From positions 1 through 36,869 of the forward strand of contig JAAZFS010000176.1 in NCBI GenBank assembly GCA_012511615.1: a stretch of DNA of 36,869 nt, written 5' to 3'. The position numbers were made by a program, and so were the translations under genes. Under the pieces are notes generated by a model. The model had not been told where the DNA came from. It saw only the letters and a list, made by a program, of their open reading frames with translations, and made no database searches. Origin of the DNA: Elusimicrobiota bacterium. Lineage in GTDB: Bacteria; CG03; SLGR01. This document shows, piece after piece, positions 8,282 through 15,887 of this stretch. Position 1 is the first letter of the stretch, and each line of letters starts with the position of its first letter.

Positions 8282-9689
8282 TTATATTGTAACTATTGGA
8301 CTGGAAGTCCATGTTCACTTAGATACAAAGACAAAATTATTTTGCTCTTGCCCCAACATTACTGGAGGTGAGCCCAACACCAGGATATGCCCGGTTTGTA
8401 CAGGTCAGCCTGGGGCTCTTCCTGTGTTTAACGAAAGAGTTCTTTTTCAGGCAGTCCTTGCAGCTCTAGCCATAAACTGCCGGATAAATCACAGAAGTAT
8501 ATTTGCTAGAAAACAATATTTTTATCCGGACATGCCTACTAACTACCAGATTACCCAACATGAACTTCCTATCGCAGAAAAGGGCCATTTGGGTGGTACT
8601 GGGATAAACCGCCTGCACATTGAAGAAGATGCCGGAAAACTTATCCATACTGGAGGAAGCTCTTTGGTAGATTTAAACCGGGCCTCAGCTCCACTTATTG
8701 AAATCGTCACCGAGCCGGAAATAACTAGCCCTCAGGAGGCAGGTGATTTTCTTAGAAACCTTCGACAGATACTTAGGTATGCTGGGGTGAGCGACTGCGA
8801 TATGGAAAAGGGTTCTATGAGATGTGATGCCAATATAAGCTTGAGAAAAAATCAGGATGATCCTCTGGGAGTAAAGTCAGAACTAAAAAATCTAAACTCT
8901 TTTAGAAGCGTAGAGATGGCTCTGGACTATGAAATTTTACGCCAGTCTGAAATTCTTTCTTCAGGCGGAGAAGTTATTCAAGAGACTCGGCTTTGGGATG
9001 AAGATTCTTTAAGGACCAAAGGGATGAGGACCAAGGAAGAATCAGATGACTATCGGTTTTTCTCTGATCCTGATCTTCCTCCCTTGCTAGTAGGTGAAGA
9101 TTTTGTTGAAGAAGTTGCTACCTATCTCCCCGAGATGCCTGATGCAAGAAAAAATCGTTTTGTTACAGAGTTTGGACTTTCAGAATATGATGCCGGTGTC
9201 CTAACTCAGGAAAAAGATACTGCCGATTATTTTGAAGAAGCACTCAAAGTCTGTGGACTAAAGCAGTCCAAGATGCTGGCCAGCTGGCTAAGTGTAGAAG
9301 TTGCTGGTCAGCTTAATGCACTTGGAGTTAGCATGTCAGACAACCCAGTTAAACCAGCCCATCTGGGAAGTCTGGTTAGAGAAATAAGCCAGGGAAATGT
9401 TTCGGGTACAATGGCAAAAGATATTTTTGCCGAGATGTTTGAAACCGGTTTTTCACCAGAAAATATTATTGAGAAAAAAGGACTAAAACAGATAAATTCT
9501 GAGGATGAAATAAATGCTTTCTGCGAAAAAGTCCTCAAGGATAATCCTGATTTAGTTGAAAAATATCTTGACGGAAAACATGGGGTGCTGGGCGCCATGG
9601 TGGGCCAGGTAATGAAAGAAAGCCGGGGCCAGGCCAATCCTAAAAAAGTAAACGAAACCCTTCGGCGACTAATCGAAAAGTTTCAATAA
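8271..9689 (+). CDS. gatB: Asp-tRNA(Asn)/Glu-tRNA(Gln) amidotransferase subunit B
   Basis: Kinase/transamidase subunit: it phosphorylates the side chain of the misacylated amino acid and swaps in ammonia. The N-terminal TIGLEVHVHL is the family opening. Four cysteines, C25, C27, C40 and C43, in FCSCP and ICPVC form the zinc site. YFYPDMPTNYQITQ near 84 and the acidic DEDS / DYRFFSDPDLPP region near 240-265 are also typical. The C-terminal helical and YqeY-like tail runs to residue 472, so it is full length. It is the last gene of the operon and faces a convergent gene 90 bases away. Confidence 0.97.
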   Translation: MSPDYIVTIGLEVHVHLDTKTKLFCSCPNITGGEPNTRICPVCTGQPGALPVFNERVLFQAVLAALAINCRINHRSIFARKQYFYPDMPTNYQITQHELPIAEKGHLGGTGINRLHIEEDAGKLIHTGGSSLVDLNRASAPLIEIVTEPEITSPQEAGDFLRNLRQILRYAGVSDCDMEKGSMRCDANISLRKNQDDPLGVKSELKNLNSFRSVEMALDYEILRQSEILSSGGEVIQETRLWDEDSLRTKGMRTKEESDDYRFFSDPDLPPLLVGEDFVEEVATYLPEMPDARKNRFVTEFGLSEYDAGVLTQEKDTADYFEEALKVCGLKQSKMLASWLSVEVAGQLNALGVSMSDNPVKPAHLGSLVREISQGNVSGTMAKDIFAEMFETGFSPENIIEKKGLKQINSEDEINAFCEKVLKDNPDLVEKYLDGKHGVLGAMVGQVMKESRGQANPKKVNETLRRLIEKFQ

Positions 9690-9723
9690 GTCTGCATCTA
9701 GGAAAATTTGCCAGACTCCAATC

Positions 9724-9757
9724 TCTCAAAGAAAAAAATTAAATTCCTTCTTTGAGG
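9724..9757. terminator. Stem-loop between convergent genes, possible bidirectional terminator
   Basis: CTCAAAGAA (9725-9733) pairs perfectly with TTCTTTGAG (9748-9756) around a 14-base AT-rich loop, and a T-G pair can extend it. It lies in the 90-base gap between gatB and the minus-strand gene that ends at 9780, where a shared terminator is expected. There is no clear U-tract on either side, so intrinsic termination is uncertain. The rest of the gap also holds a weaker 6-bp stem, AGTCTG (9689-9694) with CAGACT (9712-9717). Confidence 0.4.
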
Positions 9758-9779
9758 AAATAGTCTTAAAAAATCTTAA

Positions 9780-10649
9780 TTAGATTCGGCGCTTAAGGGA
9801 TTTATGGAGAGAATCAGCCCCTTCTTCTGCAATAATATCCTCTAAAAACTCTATCTGCCTGTCTATGGCTTCAATATACATATTGTAGCCAATATCGCAG
9901 CGCTCAGAAAAATGAAGTTCGCAGAGTTTAAAGAGGCCCTGGAATTCTTCTTCAAGTCTTATCATTATCACTTCTCTGTAGTGCTCAATGTTTTGCTTGA
10001 GAATTAATTTTCTCTTTTCTTCATCGGCGTTCTGGGTAATGCCATCGTAATACCAGACAAGTTTTTCTAGGTAGTTTCTAGAGGACATTCTACCCAGTAT
10101 ATCGGCCGAGGCCAGCATCATTCCGATGGTCTTATTCTCAGGTTCTTTAAAATCGTCCTGACCAGGTAAAAAATCAATTCCGGAACAAGAGGAAAATTGT
10201 CTTAATCTGGAAAATTCTTCTTCGGTAAGTTTGTAGCGGTCTACGATTCCATCCACAACTTTTCTCATTCCCTCCTTAATGCTTATGTCAAGGTTTTTTT
10301 CTGGAACATCCAAGAATGAATAGAGACCGTGTACCGAAAGTAGGGACGCCATAAGTCCTAAGATTACGGATTCTTTATTGAGTTTCTTTTTTTCCTGGAT
10401 GTTATAGCCGTCAACAATTCTAATAAAGGCCAGAGCTATCTGGGCTGCCTGAGAGTAATCAAGGACTGAATCTCCTGGCTGTTTATGGTCCGAGATAAAC
10501 TTGTTTAGCCTCTTAAATAGGGACCGAACCGGGTGGAAAGATTCCACGGAATAGTGCCTTATAAATATGTTTTTAATCTCTTCGAATATGGCGTGTAGAT
10601 TTGTCATATCTACCAGTTGTGACATCTGAAGAAAATCTGCTTTTCTCAT
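9780..10649 (-). CDS. Degenerate HD-domain-like protein, function unknown
   Basis: 289 residues, mainly helical, with no signal peptide or membrane segment. The segment MLASADILGRMSSRNYLEKL near residues 180-200 closely resembles the C-terminal part of HD-type phosphohydrolases, which commonly read ADLLxQMxxxxYLEKL. The expected HD doublet is absent; the corresponding helix reads ILGLMASLLSVHGLY near 96-110. It may therefore be a non-catalytic HD fold, perhaps a sensor or binding protein. The start has a good ribosome site (AGGAGG, complement of 10660-10665) ten bases upstream. It follows glmS after an 87-base gap and may be a separate unit. No clear minus-strand promoter is visible there. 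Confidence 0.7.
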   Translation of the reverse strand: MRKADFLQMSQLVDMTNLHAIFEEIKNIFIRHYSVESFHPVRSLFKRLNKFISDHKQPGDSVLDYSQAAQIALAFIRIVDGYNIQEKKKLNKESVILGLMASLLSVHGLYSFLDVPEKNLDISIKEGMRKVVDGIVDRYKLTEEEFSRLRQFSSCSGIDFLPGQDDFKEPENKTIGMMLASADILGRMSSRNYLEKLVWYYDGITQNADEEKRKLILKQNIEHYREVIMIRLEEEFQGLFKLCELHFSERCDIGYNMYIEAIDRQIEFLEDIIAEEGADSLHKSLKRRI

Positions 10650-10736
10650 TTTTTTATATCCTCCTGTCCTCGTATAATGCTAACACGGAAGCTCTGGAAA
10701 AACAAGCCTTATTTTGAGAAAAATAATCAGTTAGAC

Positions 10737-12578
10737 TTATTCTACCGTGACTGCTTTGGTTAGGTTCCTAGGCTGGTCTATATCGCAGCCGAGCAAGCGG
10801 GCAATGTGATAAGAAAGAAGCTGAAGAGGTACTACATTTAAGAGTGGTGTAAAAAGTTCCAAAGTTGGGGGTATCCAAATGATGTCTTCAGTAAATTGAA
10901 GGACTCTCTCATCGCCTTGGGTTGCCAAAAGAATCACTCTTCCTTCTCTGGTTAGGACCTCTTCTATGGTAGAGGCGACTTTATCATAAACACATCCTTC
11001 GGTGCTGATGATTACTACCGGAAGTTCCGAGTCCACAAGAGCAATGGGGCCATGCTTGAGTTCTCCTGCAGGGGATCCTTCGGCATGAATGTAGGAAGTC
11101 TCTTTTAATTTGAGTGCCCCTTCCAGTGCAATGGGATAATTAATGTTTCTTCCTAAAAATAGAAAATTTTTCTGCTTAAAGTGTTTCTTAGAAATTTCCT
11201 CAATCCTGTCCTGCTGGCTATCAAGTATTTGTTTTATTTTTAGAGGGAGTCGGATGAGTTCTTCCGAAATTTTAATGGCTTCTTCTGGTTTTATTGAACC
11301 AGTAATATTTCCCAGTCGTAGCATAAGAAGGTAGAGAGCAGTAAGCTGGGAAGTAAATACCTTTGTAGAGGCGATACTTATTTCTGGCCCAGCGTGGGTG
11401 TAGATTATTTCATCTGCCTCGCGGGCAAGTGAAGAGTCAATTACATTACAGATTGCTCCAGTATAGGCTCCCAGGGCGGCGGCCTCTCTCAAGGCAGCCA
11501 GGGTGTCGGCAGTTTCTCCACTTTGAGAAATCGCTATTACAAAAGTTTCTTTATTTATGAGGGGTTTACGGTAGCGAAATTCGCTTGCGATATCGGCCTC
11601 ACAGGGTATTTTAATAAAATCTTCAATAAGAAATTTTCCAACCAGACAGGCATGGTAGGCAGTCCCACAACCGATGAGGACAATTCTTTTAATATTTTTA
11701 ATTTTTTCAGGGTCGGGTTTGAAGTTTTCAAAAACAACCTGGCCTTTCTCTACTTGAAGACGGCCCATCAATGTTTCTTGGACAGCCCGTTGTTGCTCAA
11801 AAATCTCCTTGAGCATAAAATGCTTATAGCCCTGTTTTTCTGCCAGGAGTGGACTCCAAGAAATTGTTTCAATTTTTCTTTCTATTTTACTACCAGATTC
11901 TTCATATATTTTAAGTTTATCTGGAGTTAGATGAGCAGTGTCGCCATCTTCCAGAAAAATAACTTTTTTTGTATAGGGCAGGATGGCGGGTAAATCAGAA
12001 ACTATAAAATTTCCCTCATCAGAAATCCCAATTATAAGGGGAGAGTTTTTTATTGCCGCCACAATCTCTCCTGGATGGTCTGCACTTATTAAAGCTATGG
12101 CATAACTTCCCACCAGTTTTTTCTTGGTTAGGGCCAGAGCCTCTCTTAAGTCAGAAGTTTTTTTCAGCATATCTTCCATCAGATGGGCAATTACTTCGGT
12201 ATCAGTTTCTGAAGTAAATTTATGTCCTTTTTCTATAAGGTCTTCTTTGAGGTCCCTGTAATTTTCAATAATTCCGTTGTGAACTACGGCAATTTTGCCA
12301 TCGCAGGAGGTATGAGGATGGGCATTTTCATTTGAAGGTCTTCCGTGAGTGGCCCATCTTGTGTGACCTATGGCAGTATTTCCTGGAGGGACCCCATCTT
12401 GAAGTAAATCCCTTAAGCGCCGGCTCTTGTCCGAGCATCTTTTTCTGACAATTTTTCCTGAAGGACCAAGTACAGCAATCCCTACTGAATCATAGCCTCG
12501 ATATTCTAATCGGCTGAGACCTTCAATAAGAATCTCTGCAGCTTCAGAAGATCCCGTATAAGCTACAATACCGCTCAT
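10737..12578 (-). CDS. glmS: Glutamine--fructose-6-phosphate aminotransferase, with Ser at the Cys1 position
   Basis: Makes glucosamine-6-phosphate from fructose-6-phosphate, the first hexosamine step. The N-terminal class II glutaminase domain (about 1-220) keeps TRWATHG (73-79), HNGIIENY (100-107) and SETDTEV with D126. The two SIS sugar-isomerase domains follow, with GCGTAYHA, SQSGETADT and STKVFTSQ, and the C-terminus DQPRNLTKAVTVE is canonical. The notable change is at the very start: MSGIVAYTG, where the family has MCGIVGYIG. The Cys is the Ntn-hydrolase nucleophile exposed by Met removal. Ser may act as a weak nucleophile, the enzyme may use free ammonia, or it may be a base error (AGC for TGC). 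It lies one base downstream of glmM. Confidence 0.95.
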   Translation of the reverse strand: MSGIVAYTGSSEAAEILIEGLSRLEYRGYDSVGIAVLGPSGKIVRKRCSDKSRRLRDLLQDGVPPGNTAIGHTRWATHGRPSNENAHPHTSCDGKIAVVHNGIIENYRDLKEDLIEKGHKFTSETDTEVIAHLMEDMLKKTSDLREALALTKKKLVGSYAIALISADHPGEIVAAIKNSPLIIGISDEGNFIVSDLPAILPYTKKVIFLEDGDTAHLTPDKLKIYEESGSKIERKIETISWSPLLAEKQGYKHFMLKEIFEQQRAVQETLMGRLQVEKGQVVFENFKPDPEKIKNIKRIVLIGCGTAYHACLVGKFLIEDFIKIPCEADIASEFRYRKPLINKETFVIAISQSGETADTLAALREAAALGAYTGAICNVIDSSLAREADEIIYTHAGPEISIASTKVFTSQLTALYLLMLRLGNITGSIKPEEAIKISEELIRLPLKIKQILDSQQDRIEEISKKHFKQKNFLFLGRNINYPIALEGALKLKETSYIHAEGSPAGELKHGPIALVDSELPVVIISTEGCVYDKVASTIEEVLTREGRVILLATQGDERVLQFTEDIIWIPPTLELFTPLLNVVPLQLLSYHIARLLGCDIDQPRNLTKAVTVE

Positions 12579-12579
12579 A

Positions 12580-13929
12580 TCAGGCTAAGAGGTCCTTGGC
12601 CACCTGGGCTATTTTTTCTGCAGAATCATTGGTGACATCATGGGTTGGACCCTCTACCATGACTCGGATCATTCTTTGTGTACCGGAATATCTTACAAGT
12701 ACCCGGCCTTTATCGCCCAAGTCCGATTCCACCTCAGCTATAACTTTTTGTAGGAGTGGAAGTTCCTCTATGGGAGTTTTTTCCTTTACAGTTATATTTA
12801 TCAGTTTCTGAGGGTATACTTTCATAACCTTTGAAAGCTCTGAGAGTTTTTTCCCAGTAGATTTCATTACCCAGAGAAGTTGAAGGGCGGTGATTATTCC
12901 GTCTCCAGTGGTATGGTGGTTGCGGAATATTATATGTCCAGAATCTTCTCCTCCGAAGATTGATCCGGATTCAATCATTTTCTCTAAAACAAAGCGGTCT
13001 CCCACAGGAGATTCCACTCTTTTAATTCCATTTTTCTCTAGGCATTCTCTAAGTCCAAGGTTGCTCATTACGGTAGTAACTACTGTATCGTTTAGAAGTT
13101 TTCCCTCACTTTTTAAGTGTAGGGCACATATGGCTATTATCTGGTCGCCCGTAACAAGATTACCATTTTCATCTACCGCTATAAGTCGGTCGCCATCGCC
13201 ATCAAAGGCGAGACCAATTTCTGCCCTGCTTTCTTCAACGGCAGCCGCTAGATTCTCTGGAAAGAGGGAACCAGCATTTTCGTTTATGTTGATACCGTTA
13301 GGGTGAATGTTTATAGGCTGGACATCTGCTCTCATTTCTCTTAGGAGCATGGGAGCCACCTTATAGGTTGAGCCATTGGCGCAGTCCAGTGCGATAGTTC
13401 TATCATCAAGTGAAATATTTCTTGGCAGGGTATGCCTAAGGAAAACTATATAGCGCCCGAGTGCATCGGTTTCACGATAAGCCTTTCCAATGTTTTGTGA
13501 TGGTGGTAAGAGTGAGGGAAGTTTTCCTGAATTTATAAGTTCTTCCATCTCTCTTTCTTCGTCATTGTTTAGTTTCATTCCGGAACTTTTAAAAATCTTA
13601 AATCCGTTGTCTTCATAAGGATTGTGTGAAGCGGAAATAACTACGCCGGCATCTGCATTCATGCTGGAGGTCAGAAAGGCAATTCCTGGTGTGGGCATAG
13701 GTCCGACGAGTATGACGTCGGCTCCCATTGAGCACATGCCAGAGGCCAGGGCACTTTCCAGCATATAGCCGGAGAGTCGTGTATCCTTGCCTATTATTAT
13801 TCTTGGTCTGTGGCCCTTACGAGATAGGAGGTAGGCCAGGGCTTGACCTATTTTCAGAGTGGTCTCTGAAGTCATCGGTTCAATATTAGCTACTCCCCTT
13901 ATTCCGTCAGTTCCAAAAAGTTTTATCAC
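12580..13929 (-). CDS. glmM: Phosphoglucosamine mutase
   Basis: Converts glucosamine-6-phosphate to glucosamine-1-phosphate on the way to UDP-GlcNAc. It has all four alpha-D-phosphohexomutase domains: the phosphoserine S101 in ISASHNPYEDNG, the Mg loop DGDGDR at 243-248, the sugar loop GEDSGH near 325, and the phosphate-binding RYSGTQRMIRVMVEG near the C-terminus. The 449-residue length fits. Its ATG overlaps the acetyltransferase stop by 4 bases, and glmS follows after one base, so the three form a hexosamine operon. Confidence 0.96.
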   Translation of the reverse strand: MIKLFGTDGIRGVANIEPMTSETTLKIGQALAYLLSRKGHRPRIIIGKDTRLSGYMLESALASGMCSMGADVILVGPMPTPGIAFLTSSMNADAGVVISASHNPYEDNGFKIFKSSGMKLNNDEEREMEELINSGKLPSLLPPSQNIGKAYRETDALGRYIVFLRHTLPRNISLDDRTIALDCANGSTYKVAPMLLREMRADVQPINIHPNGININENAGSLFPENLAAAVEESRAEIGLAFDGDGDRLIAVDENGNLVTGDQIIAICALHLKSEGKLLNDTVVTTVMSNLGLRECLEKNGIKRVESPVGDRFVLEKMIESGSIFGGEDSGHIIFRNHHTTGDGIITALQLLWVMKSTGKKLSELSKVMKVYPQKLINITVKEKTPIEELPLLQKVIAEVESDLGDKGRVLVRYSGTQRMIRVMVEGPTHDVTNDSAEKIAQVAKDLLA

Positions 13930-14657
13930 AGATTAAGCTCCATTTCTTCAATATTCTGTCTAAGTTTAATGATAGTTCCAGCGGGGTAGTAGCCCCGTGC
14001 GGTTAGGTTGGGATAGACTGCCGCATTTTGGGCCAAAATTGTCCCCGGCATTGTAACTGAATTACAGCCCGTTTGGACTCCATCTCCCATAATTGCTCCG
14101 AATTTTCTTAAGCCGGTTTTATAAATTTTCCCTGCCACCTTTACTCTTACTTCTTCTCCAGTTAGTTTAAGGTTGGCTAGTTTAGTTCCAGCCCCAAGAT
14201 TAACTGCGCCCAGAATACTATCTCCAATATAGGCAAAATGACCGGCCTTGCTTTCCTCGAGAAGAGCCGAGTTTTTTATTTCGGTTGAGTGACCTGCTAC
14301 GGAATTTTTTCCTAGAATAACATTTCCTCTGATATAGGCCGAATGACGTACCACTGAATTTTTACCGATTATTGTTGGACCCTTTACATAGGCGGAAGGC
14401 TCTATTAAGGCACCTTCTCCTATCTCTATTTCATCTCCGTCAAGATAAGCTCCTGCCCGAATCATAGCACCGTTTTCTAGTAGGGTATCTTCTAAAACAA
14501 GAGAACCCTCCCGGCGTATTTGACTAAGGTTGGGAGAAATTAGTTTTTTTATGACCGGAGAAATCTGGGCTATAGCCTCCCAGACTAAATCAGTGGTCTT
14601 AAAAAGCTCGTTGTATATATATCCCGAGGGAGTAAAAAACTTGTCAGGTTTAAGCAT
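13926..14657 (-). CDS. Stand-alone left-handed beta-helix acetyltransferase, like the C-terminal half of GlmU
   Basis: Most likely acetylates glucosamine-1-phosphate to N-acetylglucosamine-1-phosphate with acetyl-CoA. Hexapeptide repeats run from about residue 65 to 160, for example IGEGALIEPSAYV, IGKNSVVRHSAYI and LGKNSVAGHSTEI. KAGHFAYIGDS lines up with GlmU KVNHLTYIGDA, so H140 would be the catalytic histidine; NLGAGT and the Asn in LANLKL also match GlmU. No uridylyltransferase domain is attached. I start at the ATG at 14657, giving MLKPDKFF; a TTG lies two codons upstream. Neither has a clear ribosome site. Next to glmM and glmS it completes three of the four steps to UDP-GlcNAc. Another sugar-nucleotide acyl acceptor is possible. 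Confidence 0.85.
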   Translation of the reverse strand: MLKPDKFFTPSGYIYNELFKTTDLVWEAIAQISPVIKKLISPNLSQIRREGSLVLEDTLLENGAMIRAGAYLDGDEIEIGEGALIEPSAYVKGPTIIGKNSVVRHSAYIRGNVILGKNSVAGHSTEIKNSALLEESKAGHFAYIGDSILGAVNLGAGTKLANLKLTGEEVRVKVAGKIYKTGLRKFGAIMGDGVQTGCNSVTMPGTILAQNAAVYPNLTARGYYPAGTIIKLRQNIEEMELNL

Positions 14658-14724
14658 GGTCAAAGATTAGCAGAGAGATATATAAAAATCAACCCATTTC
14701 TGGAAGAAAAAACATATATACTTA

Positions 14725-14736
14725 TTGTCTTGACAA
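14725..14736. promoter_or_regulatory. Short palindrome overlapping the -35 box, possible operator
   Basis: TTGTC-TT-GACAA is a perfect 5+5 inverted repeat with a 2-base centre. It overlaps the plus-strand TTGACA and sits between the divergent hexosamine operon and the radical SAM gene. Such a site could bind a dimeric regulator. With only 10 paired bases it could also be chance. Confidence 0.25.
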
Positions 14737-14758
14737 GATGATAGCTATGTAATAATCT
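14730..14758 (+). promoter_or_regulatory. Putative sigma-70 promoter of the radical SAM gene
   Basis: A perfect TTGACA lies at 14730-14735 in the divergent gap. The -10 is less clear: AATAAT at 14751-14756 matches well but gives a 15-base spacer, while TAATCT at 14753-14758 gives 17 bases with a poorer match. The -35 overlaps the palindrome TTGTC-TT-GACAA (14725-14736). The rest of the 160-base divergent gap (14658-14817) is AT-rich, and I see no gene and no convincing minus-strand promoter. Confidence 0.45.
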
Positions 14759-14817
14759 TCAAGATGTAGTAAATATGCCGCCATAAAATGAGCTTACGGT
14801 CTTAAAAAAAACATTAA

Positions 14818-15828
14818 ATGGAAAATCTAAGCTATAAGAATATAAGGCTGAATCTTGAGGAGATAAACCAGAAAAAAACTTTTCTTAAATCTCTTCCTAG
14901 GTCGCTTAATGTGACCCTGACTAGCCGTTGCAATCTTGGCTGTAGGATGTGCCCGGTTTATAGGAAAAAATGGGAGCTCCCAGAAAAGACTTATGATGAC
15001 ATTATAAGTATTCTTCCCTATCTAAAATGCACAACTTGGCAGGGGGGAGAGGCATTTCTATATCCGCGCTTCGGCGACCTTTTGGAAGAAATTCATTCAA
15101 AATATCCCTATATAGAGCAAACCATGTACACAAACGCCCTCTTGATAGATGATGAATGGCTCCGCCGGCTTTCGGGCAGTCCGAAAATTTTCTTTATTTC
15201 CTTGGACGCTCCTGAAAAAAACCTATATGAAAAAATTCAACGGGGAGGCACTTTTAAGGAGTTTCAGGAAAGACTTGAGAAGATAGTTTCTTTTAGAGAC
15301 AGAAGTCCCCACAAGGTGGAAATATATATAAACGCTGTAATAATGCGGTCTAATTACCGGTTTGTAGAGGATTTTGTTTCTTTTGGAAAGAAATACTCAG
15401 TTGACAAGATTGAGTTTAGCCCTGTGATTGGTCCACCAACCCCTGAGAATATTTTTAATCCCATAGATGAGGAGGCCCTGAAATTTTTAAAGGGAGCCTT
15501 TAGCGAAATTATAGAGTCAGGTCGGGAGGCAGGGATAGAAATATTTAGTCGACTTCCTTTTGATGATGACCTGATATGTGATAAAAATCCCAATGAGAAT
15601 ACCACGGGAGAGTTATTCTGCACTCTACCCTGGACCTTCATGTTTATTCTTGCCGGCGGCAAAGTTATTCCCCATGGATCTTGCAAGAAAGTCGTGGGGA
15701 ATGTCACTCATCAGACTATTAGAGAAATATGGAATTCTCCTTCCATGATAGAGTACAGGGAGAAACTTATCGCCAATGATATCAGAGAGCTCTGCGGTGC
15801 CCGCCTTAACTGGATGGAGCTGATATAA
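14818..15828 (+). CDS. Radical SAM protein with partial SPASM-like C-terminus
   Basis: The canonical cluster motif CX3CX2C is at C38, C42 and C45 in SRCNLGCRMCP, followed by the SAM-binding GGE at 76-78. The core barrel runs to about residue 240. The C-terminal part reads like a SPASM/twitch auxiliary-cluster region: FCTLPW (C268), GGKVIPHGSC (C289), EIWNSPSMIEYREKL and ELCG (C326). The usual final cysteine pair is missing because the frame ends at WMELI. In the overlapping frame the next bases read TTCISCLL, which suggests a one-base frame change near 15822. The start lacks an obvious ribosome site. Substrate unknown; SPASM enzymes modify peptides, act as anaerobic sulfatase maturases or act on small molecules. 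No peptide substrate gene is visible next to it. Confidence 0.85.
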   Translation: MENLSYKNIRLNLEEINQKKTFLKSLPRSLNVTLTSRCNLGCRMCPVYRKKWELPEKTYDDIISILPYLKCTTWQGGEAFLYPRFGDLLEEIHSKYPYIEQTMYTNALLIDDEWLRRLSGSPKIFFISLDAPEKNLYEKIQRGGTFKEFQERLEKIVSFRDRSPHKVEIYINAVIMRSNYRFVEDFVSFGKKYSVDKIEFSPVIGPPTPENIFNPIDEEALKFLKGAFSEIIESGREAGIEIFSRLPFDDDLICDKNPNENTTGELFCTLPWTFMFILAGGKVIPHGSCKKVVGNVTHQTIREIWNSPSMIEYREKLIANDIRELCGARLNWMELI

Positions 15829-15832
15829 CTAC

Positions 15833-15860
15833 TTGCATATCCTGCCTGTTGTAATATAAT
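15833..15860 (+). promoter_or_regulatory. Putative sigma-70 promoter of the panB operon
   Basis: TTGCAT (15833-15838), a 16-base spacer and a perfect TATAAT (15855-15860) precede panB. A second TATAAT at 15869-15874 lacks a good -35. Transcription would start near 15867, leaving a leader of only about 20 bases before the panB ATG. This would drive the long operon down to apgM. Confidence 0.55.
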
Positions 15861-15887
15861 AAAGAGATTATAATTAACGATATAAGC

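Noticed and set aside
10673..10678. Perfect TATAAT on the plus strand between glmS and the HD-like gene
   Set aside because: It would point into the 3' end of glmS in antisense and has no -35 at a usable distance; the upstream bases are a T run. The minus strand here offers only TTGTTT-N17-TAGCAT, too weak to call.
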